Shown: positions 19,919 to 27,840 of the stretch, in pieces
Layout of the letters: each line of letters starts with the position of its first letter
Position numbering within the stretch: position 1 is the first letter of the stretch
Assembly (NCBI RefSeq): GCF_040110915.1
Contig: NZ_CP157793.1
Coordinates: forward strand, 124,001-188,000
DNA length: 64,000 nucleotides
Source of the DNA: Stappia sp.
Lineage (GTDB): Bacteria > Pseudomonadota > Alphaproteobacteria > Rhizobiales > Stappiaceae
Direction of reading: 5' to 3'
Notes under the pieces: generated by a model
The model's input: only the letters and a program-made list of their open reading frames with translations
Databases searched by the model: none
What the model was told of the DNA's origin: nothing
Translations under genes and position numbers: made by a program

Positions 19919-20228
19919 TGTCGTTGCTCAATATCGTTGGGCGGTTGCTCAATAAGGTTGGACGAATGCAAGGGCTGCGGATGCACGCGAGTATCGTGTT
20001 TTCACACCCCGGAATCAACCAGAAGTAAACAATGTCGCGAAATGCCATGCAACATCCGCGGCGTCATGCGGCAGCCTCCCGGGGAAGTGCGGGAGGTGTC
20101 CGCGTCGTTCGGAAGCGAGGCGGGGCAGCAGGATTTTTTGCACTTCGGCGATTGTTTGAAACGTGATGCCCGGTGTCGGCGGCGGCTCTTCGCTAGCGTG
20201 AGGATACCCGTTGTCCAACCGCAGGGTG
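19919..20228. other. Divergent gap between the HAD gene and cysG
   Basis: About 310 bp. It holds a 21-bp direct repeat next to the HAD gene (19923-19964) and the cysG leader. No riboswitch or further gene is recognised. Confidence 0.5.
19923..19964. repeat. 21-bp direct repeat, two copies
   Basis: Two adjacent 21-base units beginning GTTGCTCAATA (19923-19943 and 19944-19964) match at 18 of 21 positions. They lie immediately upstream of the HAD gene start and could be tandem protein-binding sites two helical turns apart. Confidence 0.7.
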
Positions 20229-21680
20229 ATGCCGATGCACGCGGCCGAAAAGCGCAAACTCGATGTCTTTCCCACCTTCCAGAAGGTCGCCGGCCGGCGT
20301 GTCGTCGTCGTGGGCGGCGGCGAGGAGGCGGCGGCCAAGGTCCGTCTCCTGTCGGAAACGGCGGCGCGGATCGAGGTGATCGCGCCCGACCTTGAGCCGG
20401 CGCTGGCCGCGGCGCTGGAGAAGGCCGGCGGCCGGCATCTGCCCGGGCCGTTCCGTCCGGCGCTGCTCACCGGGGCGGCGCTGGTCTTCGCGGCGAGCGG
20501 CGAGGAAGACGCCGACCGCGCGGTGGTCGAGGCGGCGCGCATCTTCGGCATTCCCGCGAATGCGGTCGACCGCCCGGGATTGTGCGATTTCTACGTCGGC
20601 GCGCTCGTAAACCGCGCGCCGGTCGCCGTGGCCATCACCTCCACCGGCGTGGGGCCGGTGCTGGCGCGCCACATCCGCGCGCGCATCGAGGCGCTTCTGC
20701 CGCGCGAGACCGGAGATCTGGCCCGTCTCGCCGAGACCTTCCGCGACACGGTGGCCCGGGTCATCCCCGATGGCGCGGCGCGCCGCCGCTTCTGGGCGCG
20801 GTTCTTTTCCGGCAGTGTCGCCTCCAATCTGCAAGCCGGCCGGCCGGGCGCCGCCCGCGCCGAGGCGCAGCGGCTCCTGAACGCCGATGACGCGGACAGC
20901 GGCTTCGTCTGGCTCGTGGGCGCGGGACCCGGCGCGGAGGACCTGCTCACCCTGCGCGCGCAGCGCGTGCTGCAGGAGGCGGATGTGATCGTCCACGACG
21001 CCCTGGTGCCCGACGCGGTCGTGGCGATGGGCCGGCGGGACGCGCAGCGCATTGCCGTGGGCAAGCGCAAGGGCGCCCATTCGGTTCCGCAGCCGGAGAT
21101 CAACGCCATCCTGCTGCGCGAGGCGCGCGCGGGCCGGCGTGTCGTGCGGCTGAAGTCCGGCGATCCGATGATCTTCGGCCGCGCCGGAGAGGAAATTGCC
21201 GCGCTGCGCGCCGCCGGCATCGCCCATGACGTGGTGCCCGGCGTGACGGCTGCCTTCGCGGCGGCCGCGAGCGCCAAGATCCCGCTCACCCTGCGCGGCG
21301 TGGCCTCGCAGCTCGTCTTCGCCACCGGGCACGACCAGTCGGGCGCCACGCTGCCGGCCTGGGGGCAGATGGCGCTCGAGGGCGCGACGGTCGCCGTCTA
21401 CATGGGCCGCAGCGTCGCCGCGCGCGTGGCGGCCCGCCTCACCGAGGCGGGGCTCGATGCCGCCACGCCGGTCGCGGTGATCGAGAATGCCGCGCAGGAC
21501 GGGGAATGCCTGTTCGCCGGCACGCTCGCCGACCTCGGCGCCCTTGAGGACCGCGACGATGTGTCGGGGCCCGTGCTGATCGTGATCGGGGAGGTGGTCG
21601 GCGCGGCCGATCTGAGTGCCAGCGCGCCGCTGTGCCCGCCGGCGGCGGGCGAGCGCCTCGGCGCGACGGTTGCGGCGTGA
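20229..21680 (+). CDS. cysG: Siroheme synthase, fused precorrin-2 dehydrogenase/ferrochelatase and uroporphyrinogen-III methyltransferase
   Basis: The product is about 483 residues. The N-terminal half (to about 210) is the CysG-B domain with an NAD site (RVVVVGGGEEAAAKVRLL) that oxidises precorrin-2 and inserts iron. The C-terminal half (about 220-460) is the SAM-dependent methylase with VWLVGAGPGAEDLLTLRA, VRLKSGDPMIFGRAGEE and VVPGVTAAFA. Together they make siroheme, the cofactor of the sulfite reductase two genes downstream. ATG at 20229 or 20235 follows CAGGG; a TTG at 20211 after AGGA is also possible. Confidence 0.94.
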   Translation: MPMHAAEKRKLDVFPTFQKVAGRRVVVVGGGEEAAAKVRLLSETAARIEVIAPDLEPALAAALEKAGGRHLPGPFRPALLTGAALVFAASGEEDADRAVVEAARIFGIPANAVDRPGLCDFYVGALVNRAPVAVAITSTGVGPVLARHIRARIEALLPRETGDLARLAETFRDTVARVIPDGAARRRFWARFFSGSVASNLQAGRPGAARAEAQRLLNADDADSGFVWLVGAGPGAEDLLTLRAQRVLQEADVIVHDALVPDAVVAMGRRDAQRIAVGKRKGAHSVPQPEINAILLREARAGRRVVRLKSGDPMIFGRAGEEIAALRAAGIAHDVVPGVTAAFAAAASAKIPLTLRGVASQLVFATGHDQSGATLPAWGQMALEGATVAVYMGRSVAARVAARLTEAGLDAATPVAVIENAAQDGECLFAGTLADLGALEDRDDVSGPVLIVIGEVVGAADLSASAPLCPPAAGERLGATVAA

Positions 21681-21720
21681 CACGTCGGGCGCGGACCCGC
21701 AAACGAGGAAAGGTTTTCGC

Positions 21721-22041
21721 ATGAAGGCACTGACGGCCAATCGGCTGCTCGACGGCGAGGTGGTGTGGCTCGGCCATGGCGACGACCCGCAGACGCGCTG
21801 GGTCGACACATTGGCGCTCGCGCGCGTGCTCGAGACGCCCGAGGACGCGGCGCGCGCCCTTGAGGAGGGCGCGGCGGCGGTGGCGGATCGCCATGTCGTG
21901 GAGCCCTATCTGATCGATCTGTCGCAGGCGCAGTCCGGCGCGCTCGTGCCGGTGCGGTTTCGCGAGCGCATTCGCGCGCAAGGCCCGACGACGCGCACGG
22001 ATCTGGGCAAGCAGGCGCGCAAGCACCCGTCCGCCGCCTGA
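21721..22041 (+). CDS. DUF2849 protein of the sulfite reductase cluster
   Basis: The product is a 106-residue acidic protein (MKALTANRLLDGEVVWL, then an Ala/Glu-rich helix and a basic tail). Small proteins of this family regularly sit between cysG and cysI in alphaproteobacteria; their function is unknown. GAGGAAAGG precedes the ATG. A role in sulfite reductase assembly or electron transfer is only suggested by position. Confidence 0.85.
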   Translation: MKALTANRLLDGEVVWLGHGDDPQTRWVDTLALARVLETPEDAARALEEGAAAVADRHVVEPYLIDLSQAQSGALVPVRFRERIRAQGPTTRTDLGKQARKHPSAA

Positions 22042-22089
22042 TCCCGGCACCACTCTCTCCGGCTCAAGACCCGACCCGAGGACCAGACA

Positions 22090-23745
22090 ATGTACCGCTA
22101 CGATGAATTCGACGCCCAGTTCGTCGCCGCGCGCGTGGACCAGTTCCGCGACCAGGTGAGCCGTCGGCTCGCCGGCGACCTGACCGAGGAACAGTTCAAG
22201 CCGCTGCGGCTGATGAACGGGGTCTATCTGCAGCTGCATGCCTATATGCTGCGCGTCGCCATTCCCTACGGCACGCTGAACGCCCGGCAGATGCGCAAGC
22301 TGGCGCAGATCGCGCGCACCTACGATCGCGGCTACGGGCATTTCACCACCCGGCAGAACATCCAGTTCAACTGGCCGCGCCTGCAGGACATTCCCGACAT
22401 TCTGTCCGAGCTTGCCGAGGTCGGCATGCATGCGATCCAGACGTCGGGCAATTGCATCCGCAACGTGACCGCCGATCATTTCGCGGGCGCGGCCGCCGAC
22501 GAGATCGTCGATCCGCGACCCTATGCGGAGATCCTGCGGCAATGGTCGTCGCTCCACCCGGAGTTCACCTTCCTGCCGCGCAAGTTCAAGATCGCGGTGA
22601 CCGGCGCGCCGCACGACCGGGCGGCGGTGCAGGTGCACGACATCGGCCTGCAGGCGGTGCGCAACGCGCAGGGGCAAGTGGGCTTCGCCGTCTTCGTCGG
22701 CGGCGGTCTCGGCCGCACGCCGATGATCGCGCGCAAGGTCCGCGACTTCCTGCCGGAGGCGGATCTGCTGGCCTATTCGGAGGCCATCCTGCGCGTCTAC
22801 AACCGCTATGGCCGGCGCGACAACAAGTACAAGGCCCGCATCAAGATCCTGGTGCATGAGACCGGCATCGACACGCTGAAGGCGGACATCGAACGCGAGT
22901 TCGAGGATATCCGCGGCGGCGTGCTGCAACTGCCGAAGGACGAGGTCGACCGCATCGCCGCCTATTTCGCCCCGCCCGCCTTCGAGGCGGCCGAAGGGAC
23001 CGCGGCGTTCGACGCGGCGCGCGCGGCGGACACGGCGCTCGATGCCTTCGCCCGGACCAACCTGCATCCCCATCGCGCGCCCGGCTACACCAGCGTGACC
23101 ATTTCGCTCAAACCCATCGGCGAGGCGCCGGGCGATGCCACGGCCGCGCAGATGGAGGTCGTCGCCGAACTCGCGGAGACCTACGGCCATGACGAGATCC
23201 GCGTCAGCCACGAGCAGAACCTCGTGCTGCCGCATGTGCGGCTCGCCGATGTGCCGGCCGTCTTCGCCACGCTGCAGAAGGCGGGTCTGGCGGAGGCGAA
23301 CGCCGGGCTGATCACCGATATCATCGCCTGCCCGGGCATGGATTACTGCGCGCTCGCCACGGCGCGCTCGATTCCCGTCGCGCAGCGGATTTCCGAGCGC
23401 TTCGCCGCCTCCGGCCGGCAGCAGGACATCGGCGACCTCAAGATCAAGATCTCCGGTTGCATCAATGCCTGCGGGCATCACCACGTCGGCCATATCGGCA
23501 TTCTCGGCGTGGAGAAGAAGGGCGAGGAATTCTACCAGATCACGCTCGGCGGCTCGGCCGACGAGGCGAGCTCCATCGGGCGGATCGTCGGGCGCGGGTT
23601 TTCCTACGACGAGGTCGTCGACGCGGTGGAAACGCTGGTCGACACCTATCTCGGCCTGCGCGCCTCGCCGGAGGAGGACTTCCTCACCGCCTATCGCCGG
23701 CTCGGCGACGACCCCTTCAAGGAGGCGCTCTATGGCACCGCTTGA
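22090..23745 (+). CDS. cysI: Assimilatory nitrite/sulfite reductase hemoprotein
   Basis: The product is a 551-residue two-fold repeated reductase. The siroheme-4Fe4S ligands are Cys414, Cys420 (ACPGMDYC) and Cys457, Cys461 (SGCINACGHHH). The N-terminal GHFTTRQNIQFNW and the GNCIRNVTADHF segment bind siroheme. It reduces sulfite to sulfide with six electrons. The neighbouring APS reductase and siroheme synthase argue for sulfite rather than nitrite. No flavoprotein partner CysJ is present; the fpr gene downstream is a candidate electron source. GAGGA precedes the ATG. Confidence 0.94.
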   Translation: MYRYDEFDAQFVAARVDQFRDQVSRRLAGDLTEEQFKPLRLMNGVYLQLHAYMLRVAIPYGTLNARQMRKLAQIARTYDRGYGHFTTRQNIQFNWPRLQDIPDILSELAEVGMHAIQTSGNCIRNVTADHFAGAAADEIVDPRPYAEILRQWSSLHPEFTFLPRKFKIAVTGAPHDRAAVQVHDIGLQAVRNAQGQVGFAVFVGGGLGRTPMIARKVRDFLPEADLLAYSEAILRVYNRYGRRDNKYKARIKILVHETGIDTLKADIEREFEDIRGGVLQLPKDEVDRIAAYFAPPAFEAAEGTAAFDAARAADTALDAFARTNLHPHRAPGYTSVTISLKPIGEAPGDATAAQMEVVAELAETYGHDEIRVSHEQNLVLPHVRLADVPAVFATLQKAGLAEANAGLITDIIACPGMDYCALATARSIPVAQRISERFAASGRQQDIGDLKIKISGCINACGHHHVGHIGILGVEKKGEEFYQITLGGSADEASSIGRIVGRGFSYDEVVDAVETLVDTYLGLRASPEEDFLTAYRRLGDDPFKEALYGTA

Positions 23746-24523
23746 CACGCTCTCTCATGCCGCCGACGACCGGCGGGCGCACGACGGGACGGAGAGCGAC
23801 ACGGAGGCCCGTGTCGCGCGCCTCGCCGCCCGCCTCGCCGCCCGCCTGAACGGGGCGGATGCCCGGGCCGCGATTGCCGGGGCGCGCGCCGAATTCGGCG
23901 ACCGTCTGGCGCTCGTTTCCTCCTTCGGGGCGGAATCGGCGGTGCTGCTGCATCTCGCGGCGTCGGTCGACCCGACGATCCCCGTGCTCTTCATCGACAC
24001 GGGCAAGCTCTTTCCCGCGACGCTGCGCTACCGCGACACGCTGGTCGCGCGCTTCGGGCTGACGGATGTGCGCACCCTGACGCCGGCGGCGGAGGATCTT
24101 GCGGCCGACGATCCCTCCGGCGCGCTGTGGCTGCGCGACACCGATGCGTGCTGCGACATCCGCAAGGTGCGTCCGCTCGCCCGCGCGCTTGCCGGCTTCG
24201 ACGCCTGGATCTCGGGCCGCAAGCGCTTCCAGGCGAGCTCGCGCTCCGACATTCCGCTGGTCGAGGCGGATGGGCCGCGCGTCAAGATCAATCCGCTCGC
24301 CGACTGGGATCCGGGCGACCTGCGCGCCCATGCCAGGGCGGAAGGCCTGCCGCCGCATCCGCTGGTGGCCAAGGGCTACCCGTCCATCGGCTGCATGCCC
24401 TGCACCACACCGGTGGCGGACGGCGAGGATCCGCGCGCCGGGCGCTGGCGCGGACAGGAGAAGGTGGAATGCGGCATCCATGTCGCGCTGCCCCAGGAAA
24501 ACGAACAGGGGGCGGGGATCTGA
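23732..24523 (+). CDS. cysH: Assimilatory adenylylsulfate (APS) reductase
   Basis: The product is a 263-residue enzyme with a PP-loop-like nucleotide site (LVSSFGAESAVLLHL, about 61-75). It has the paired cysteines Cys140-Cys141 (ACCDIRK) and Cys221/Cys224 (GCMPC) that hold a 4Fe4S cluster, so APS rather than PAPS is the likely substrate. The catalytic Cys247 lies in KVECGIH. It reduces APS to sulfite. AAGGAGG precedes the ATG, which overlaps the end of cysI by 14 nt, so translation is coupled. The longer upstream frame is a shadow of cysI. Confidence 0.94.
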   Translation: MAPLDTLSHAADDRRAHDGTESDTEARVARLAARLAARLNGADARAAIAGARAEFGDRLALVSSFGAESAVLLHLAASVDPTIPVLFIDTGKLFPATLRYRDTLVARFGLTDVRTLTPAAEDLAADDPSGALWLRDTDACCDIRKVRPLARALAGFDAWISGRKRFQASSRSDIPLVEADGPRVKINPLADWDPGDLRAHARAEGLPPHPLVAKGYPSIGCMPCTTPVADGEDPRAGRWRGQEKVECGIHVALPQENEQGAGI

Positions 24524-24525
24524 TC

Positions 24526-25065
24526 ATGTCCGATATCTCTCGTGACGACGTGGCGCTGTACAAGGCCGGGGCCTTCGTCGCCGACGCCTGGCACCTGCTC
24601 GACGACGACGCGCCGCTGCCGGACACGGGCCATGTCCTGCTGTCCGTCGCGCGGGCGCGCGCCGAGGCGCCGGAGGCCCCGCGCGGGCTGCACATCGGCG
24701 CGCATGTCACCGCCGCAGACGACGTCAGCGATCTGGCGCCGGTCCTGGACCGGCTGGAGGTTGTGGCGATTGCCTTCGAGACATTTTCCGACGGGCGCGG
24801 TTATTCGAGCGCCCGGCTGCTGCGCGAGCGCCACGGCTACCGGGGCGAGCTGCGCGCCACGGGCGACGTGCTGCTCGACCAGATCCCGCTGATGCGCCGC
24901 TGTGGGTTCGATGCCTTCGAGGTCGCCCACGCCCCGACACGGCGCGCGCTCGAAGCTGGCCACGACGTCGACGTCCCGCTATATCTGCAACCGCTCGGCA
25001 ACGCGGCCGAGCGGCCCGCGGGCGCGCGCGCCTGGGCCAGACGGCCGGCGATTTCCGGGGCCTGA
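24526..25065 (+). CDS. DUF934 protein of the sulfur assimilation cluster
   Basis: The product is a 179-residue protein starting 2 nt after the cysH stop. The core VAIAFETFSDGRGYSSARLLRERHGYRGELRATGDVL is the conserved DUF934 signature, which contains an invariant-looking GRG(Y/F)S loop and is linked to cysI/cysH in many proteobacteria. Its role is not established; it is thought to support sulfite reduction. The last 20 or so residues are Ala/Arg-rich. Confidence 0.9.
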   Translation: MSDISRDDVALYKAGAFVADAWHLLDDDAPLPDTGHVLLSVARARAEAPEAPRGLHIGAHVTAADDVSDLAPVLDRLEVVAIAFETFSDGRGYSSARLLRERHGYRGELRATGDVLLDQIPLMRRCGFDAFEVAHAPTRRALEAGHDVDVPLYLQPLGNAAERPAGARAWARRPAISGA

Positions 25066-25195
25066 TTGCGAATTCCCATGGCGTCGGGTTCGGACCTTTG
25101 CTGATGTGCCGGGCCGACGAGGTGATTATTCTCGCGTGACCTGCCGCGCGGGCGCTTGCGCGGCGCGCGGGTTTGCGGATGCAAGGATACAAGGC

Positions 25196-26008
25196 ATGAA
25201 TGTGGTCAATCTTTCCGGCGACCTCGCCGACGCGGTTCCGGCCGGCGCCACGGCGGAGACCGTGACCGAGGTGCAGCATTACACCGACGATCTGTTCCGC
25301 TTCCGCATGACCCGGCCGCAAAGCTTCCGCTTTCGCTCCGGCGAGTTCGTGATGATCGGCCTGATGGTCGGCGAGAAGCCGATCTTCCGCGCCTATTCCA
25401 TCGCCTCGCCGTCGTGGGACGAGGAACTGGAGTTCTTCTCCATCAAGGTGCCGAACGGGCCGCTGACCGAGCATCTTGCCAAGATCCAGCCGGGCGACAA
25501 GGTCCTGATGAAGAAGAAGCCCACCGGCACGCTCGTCAACGACGCGCTGATCGCCGGCAAGCGGCTCTACATGTTCTCCACCGGCACGGGCTTCGCGCCC
25601 TTTGCGAGCCTGATCCGCGACCCCGAGACCTACGACAAGTTCGACGAGGTGATCGTCACCCATTCCTGCCGCTTCGTCGCCGAACTGGCCTATTCCAAGG
25701 AAACTGTCGCCGCTGCAAAAGAAGACCCGCTGATCGGCGAACTGGCGTCGGAACGGCTGCGCCTCTTCACCTCCGTCACCCGCGAGCCCTATGAGCACGA
25801 GGGCCGCATCACGACGCTGATCGAAAACGGCACTCTGTTCGACGCGCTCGGACTGCCGCCGCTTGACCCGGCGGACGACCGGGGCATGATCTGCGGCTCC
25901 ATGGCCATGCTCAAGGACACCAAGGCGCTGCTCGAGGCGCGCGGGCTGACCGAGGGCGCCAACAACAAGCCGGCCGAATTCGTCATCGAACGCGCCTTCG
26001 TCGGGTAG
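25196..26008 (+). CDS. fpr: Ferredoxin/flavodoxin-NADP+ reductase
   Basis: The product is a 270-residue two-domain flavoprotein. FAD site: FRAYSIASPSW; NADP site: STGTGFAPFASLIRDPE and GSMAMLKDTKALLEARG. It ends in AFVG, the C-terminal extension of the Azotobacter/Rhodobacter subclass. It shuttles electrons between NADPH and ferredoxin or flavodoxin. Position directly after the cys genes suggests that it supplies reducing power to CysI; in related bacteria it also answers oxidative stress. AAGG lies just upstream; longer frames back to 24902 are shadows of the preceding gene. Confidence 0.93.
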   Translation: MNVVNLSGDLADAVPAGATAETVTEVQHYTDDLFRFRMTRPQSFRFRSGEFVMIGLMVGEKPIFRAYSIASPSWDEELEFFSIKVPNGPLTEHLAKIQPGDKVLMKKKPTGTLVNDALIAGKRLYMFSTGTGFAPFASLIRDPETYDKFDEVIVTHSCRFVAELAYSKETVAAAKEDPLIGELASERLRLFTSVTREPYEHEGRITTLIENGTLFDALGLPPLDPADDRGMICGSMAMLKDTKALLEARGLTEGANNKPAEFVIERAFVG

Positions 26009-26093
26009 GGCCGTCGGGCGGCTTGCGGTCGCGCGATCCCGCCGCGATCATCCCGGGCGAAGCCCGAACGGGCAATCAGCCGGGACCGAGATC

Positions 26094-26702
26094 ATGACGG
26101 ATACCGAAGGCAGGCGGGACGGCGTGCGCATCCTTGCGCGCCGCACCCTCTACGAGGGGTTTTCGCGCTATTGCGAAATGGACGTGGAGGAACGGAGCGC
26201 CGACGGCGCGACGCATGTCTTGTCGCGCGAGTTTCAGACCCGGGCCGATGTGATCGCCGTCCTGCCCTATGACCCCCACCGTGCAATCGCGCTTCTGGCC
26301 CGGCAATTGCGCGTGCCGCTGCTGGCGCGCGGCGATCACGACGGCTATCTTGCCGAGGCCCCGGCCGGCTACATCGATGCCGGCGAGGATGCCGGGACGG
26401 CGGCGCGGCGCGAGGCGGCCGAAGAGGTCGGCGTGGCGCTCGCGCATCTGGAGCCGGCCGGCACGGTGTTTTCCTCTCCCGGCGCGATGACGGAGCGCAT
26501 CAGCCTGTTTCTGGCTCCCTTTTCCGCGGCCGACCGCCGGCACGACGGCGGCGGTCTGGCGCATGAGGGTGAGCGGATCGAGGTGCTGGAGGTGCCGCTT
26601 GCCGATCTCGCGGCCGAGGCCGACGCGGGCCGGCTCGCCGACGCCAAGACGCTGATCCTGGTTCAGGCACTGCGCTTGCGCAGACCCGGCCTGTTTGCGT
26701 AG
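26094..26702 (+). CDS. Nudix hydrolase, ADP-ribose pyrophosphatase-like
   Basis: The product is 202 residues. A complete Nudix box spans residues 92-114 (G-x5-E-x7-REAAEEVGV). The N-terminal beta-rich part (RTLYEGFSRYCEMDVEERSADG) and the GYIDAGE approach resemble the ADP-ribose / GDP-mannose hydrolase branch (NudF/NudK). It likely hydrolyses a nucleoside diphosphate sugar to two monophosphates. It lies 85 bp after fpr and 47 bp before the next gene, perhaps in one transcript. Confidence 0.9.
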   Translation: MTDTEGRRDGVRILARRTLYEGFSRYCEMDVEERSADGATHVLSREFQTRADVIAVLPYDPHRAIALLARQLRVPLLARGDHDGYLAEAPAGYIDAGEDAGTAARREAAEEVGVALAHLEPAGTVFSSPGAMTERISLFLAPFSAADRRHDGGGLAHEGERIEVLEVPLADLAAEADAGRLADAKTLILVQALRLRRPGLFA

Positions 26703-26749
26703 CCTCCCCGCAAGCCTCTCTGTTTCCTCTCATTCAAGGACGTTCTTCC

Positions 26750-27754
26750 ATGACGATGAACCGTGTCGCGCGCCTGGTGAAACGCCCCGCCCCGGGGCTC
26801 GTGACGCCTGAGTGTTTCGAGATCGCCGACGAAGCCGTGCCGGAGCCGGGCGATGGCGAGTTTCGCGTGCGCGCCGAATATGTCTCGCTCGACCCGGCGA
26901 TGCGCGGCTGGATCAACGAGGGCAAGTCCTACGTGCCGCCGGTCAGCCTCGGCGAGGTCATGCGCGCCTTTTCCGCCGGCACGGTCGAGGCCTCGCGCCA
27001 TCCCGACTTCAAGGAGGGCGATCAGGTGGTCGGCCTGTTCGGCGTGCAGACGCACGCGATCTCCGACGGCACAAGGGTGCAGAAGGTCGATCCGGAGATC
27101 GCCCCGCTTCAGAGCTGGATCGGCGGCCTCGGCATGCCGGGACTGACGGCCTATTTCGGCCTGCTGCGCGTCGGCGCGGCGAAGGAAGGCGACACGGTCG
27201 TCGTCTCCGCCGCGTCCGGCGCGGTCGGCTCGCTCGTCGGGCAGATCGCGAAGCTGAAGGGCTGCCGCGCTGTCGGCATCGCCGGCGGTCCGGAAAAATG
27301 CCGGGCGCTGATCGAGGAGGACGGGTTCGACGCGGCGGTCGACTACAAGGCCGGCGATCTCGGCGCGCAGCTCGACGCCGCCTGTCCGAACGGCATCGAC
27401 GTCGATTTCGAGAACGTCGGCGGCGACATTCTCGATGCGATCCTGCCGCGCATGAACCCATTCGGGCGTATCGCCGTCTGCGGTCTGATCTCCGCCTATA
27501 CGGCGACCTCGCTGCCGCCGGGGCCGAAGAACATCCGCTTCGTGCTGACCATGCGGCTGAAGATGCAGGGGTTCATCGTCTTCGACTTCGCCGAGGACAA
27601 CGCCACCGCGCTCGCCGATCTCGGACAGTGGGTGAAGGCGGGCAAGCTGCGGCTGCGCGAGGATGTGCGCGAGGGCGGCGTCGATGCCTTCGTCGACACG
27701 CTCAACCTGCTCTACACCGGCGGCAATTTCGGCAAGCTCAGCCTCAAGGTCTGA
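26750..27754 (+). CDS. NADP-dependent oxidoreductase, zinc-independent MDR family (CurA/leukotriene B4 dehydrogenase-like)
   Basis: The product is a 334-residue medium-chain reductase. The nucleotide site is VVVSAASGAVGSLVGQIAKLKGCRAVGIAGG (broken here as two segments around residue 155-180), with substrate-side motifs YVSLDPAMRGWI and GLGMPGLTAYFGLL. It lacks zinc ligands, as expected for double-bond reductases that use NADPH on alpha,beta-unsaturated carbonyls. AAGGA lies about 9 nt before the ATG. A strong hairpin follows. Confidence 0.9.
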   Translation: MTMNRVARLVKRPAPGLVTPECFEIADEAVPEPGDGEFRVRAEYVSLDPAMRGWINEGKSYVPPVSLGEVMRAFSAGTVEASRHPDFKEGDQVVGLFGVQTHAISDGTRVQKVDPEIAPLQSWIGGLGMPGLTAYFGLLRVGAAKEGDTVVVSAASGAVGSLVGQIAKLKGCRAVGIAGGPEKCRALIEEDGFDAAVDYKAGDLGAQLDAACPNGIDVDFENVGGDILDAILPRMNPFGRIAVCGLISAYTATSLPPGPKNIRFVLTMRLKMQGFIVFDFAEDNATALADLGQWVKAGKLRLREDVREGGVDAFVDTLNLLYTGGNFGKLSLKV

Positions 27755-27768
27755 GTGCTGACGCTTCG

Positions 27769-27800
27769 CCCGCGCCATCGTGATGACACGATGGCGCGGG
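27769..27800. repeat. Perfect 14-bp stem-loop between the MDR and transglycosylase genes
   Basis: CCCGCGCCATCGTG (27769-27782) pairs without mismatch with CACGATGGCGCGGG (27787-27800) across an ATGA loop. No T run follows on either strand. It starts 15 bp after the reductase stop and ends 40 bp before the next start, so it may end or stabilise the upstream mRNA. Confidence 0.9.
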
Positions 27801-27840
27801 CATGCTTGGCCCGGTCGAGGCGCGAGACTGGGAGGCTGCC

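Noticed and set aside
20100..20228. A SAM or cobalamin riboswitch before cysG
   Set aside because: No conserved riboswitch core or pairing pattern could be recognised in this leader.
21439..23748. A 769-codon minus-strand frame opposite cysG and cysI
   Set aside because: It is the mirror of high-GC coding DNA, rich in Arg, Gly, Asp and His, without motifs. The plus-strand genes have full catalytic signatures.
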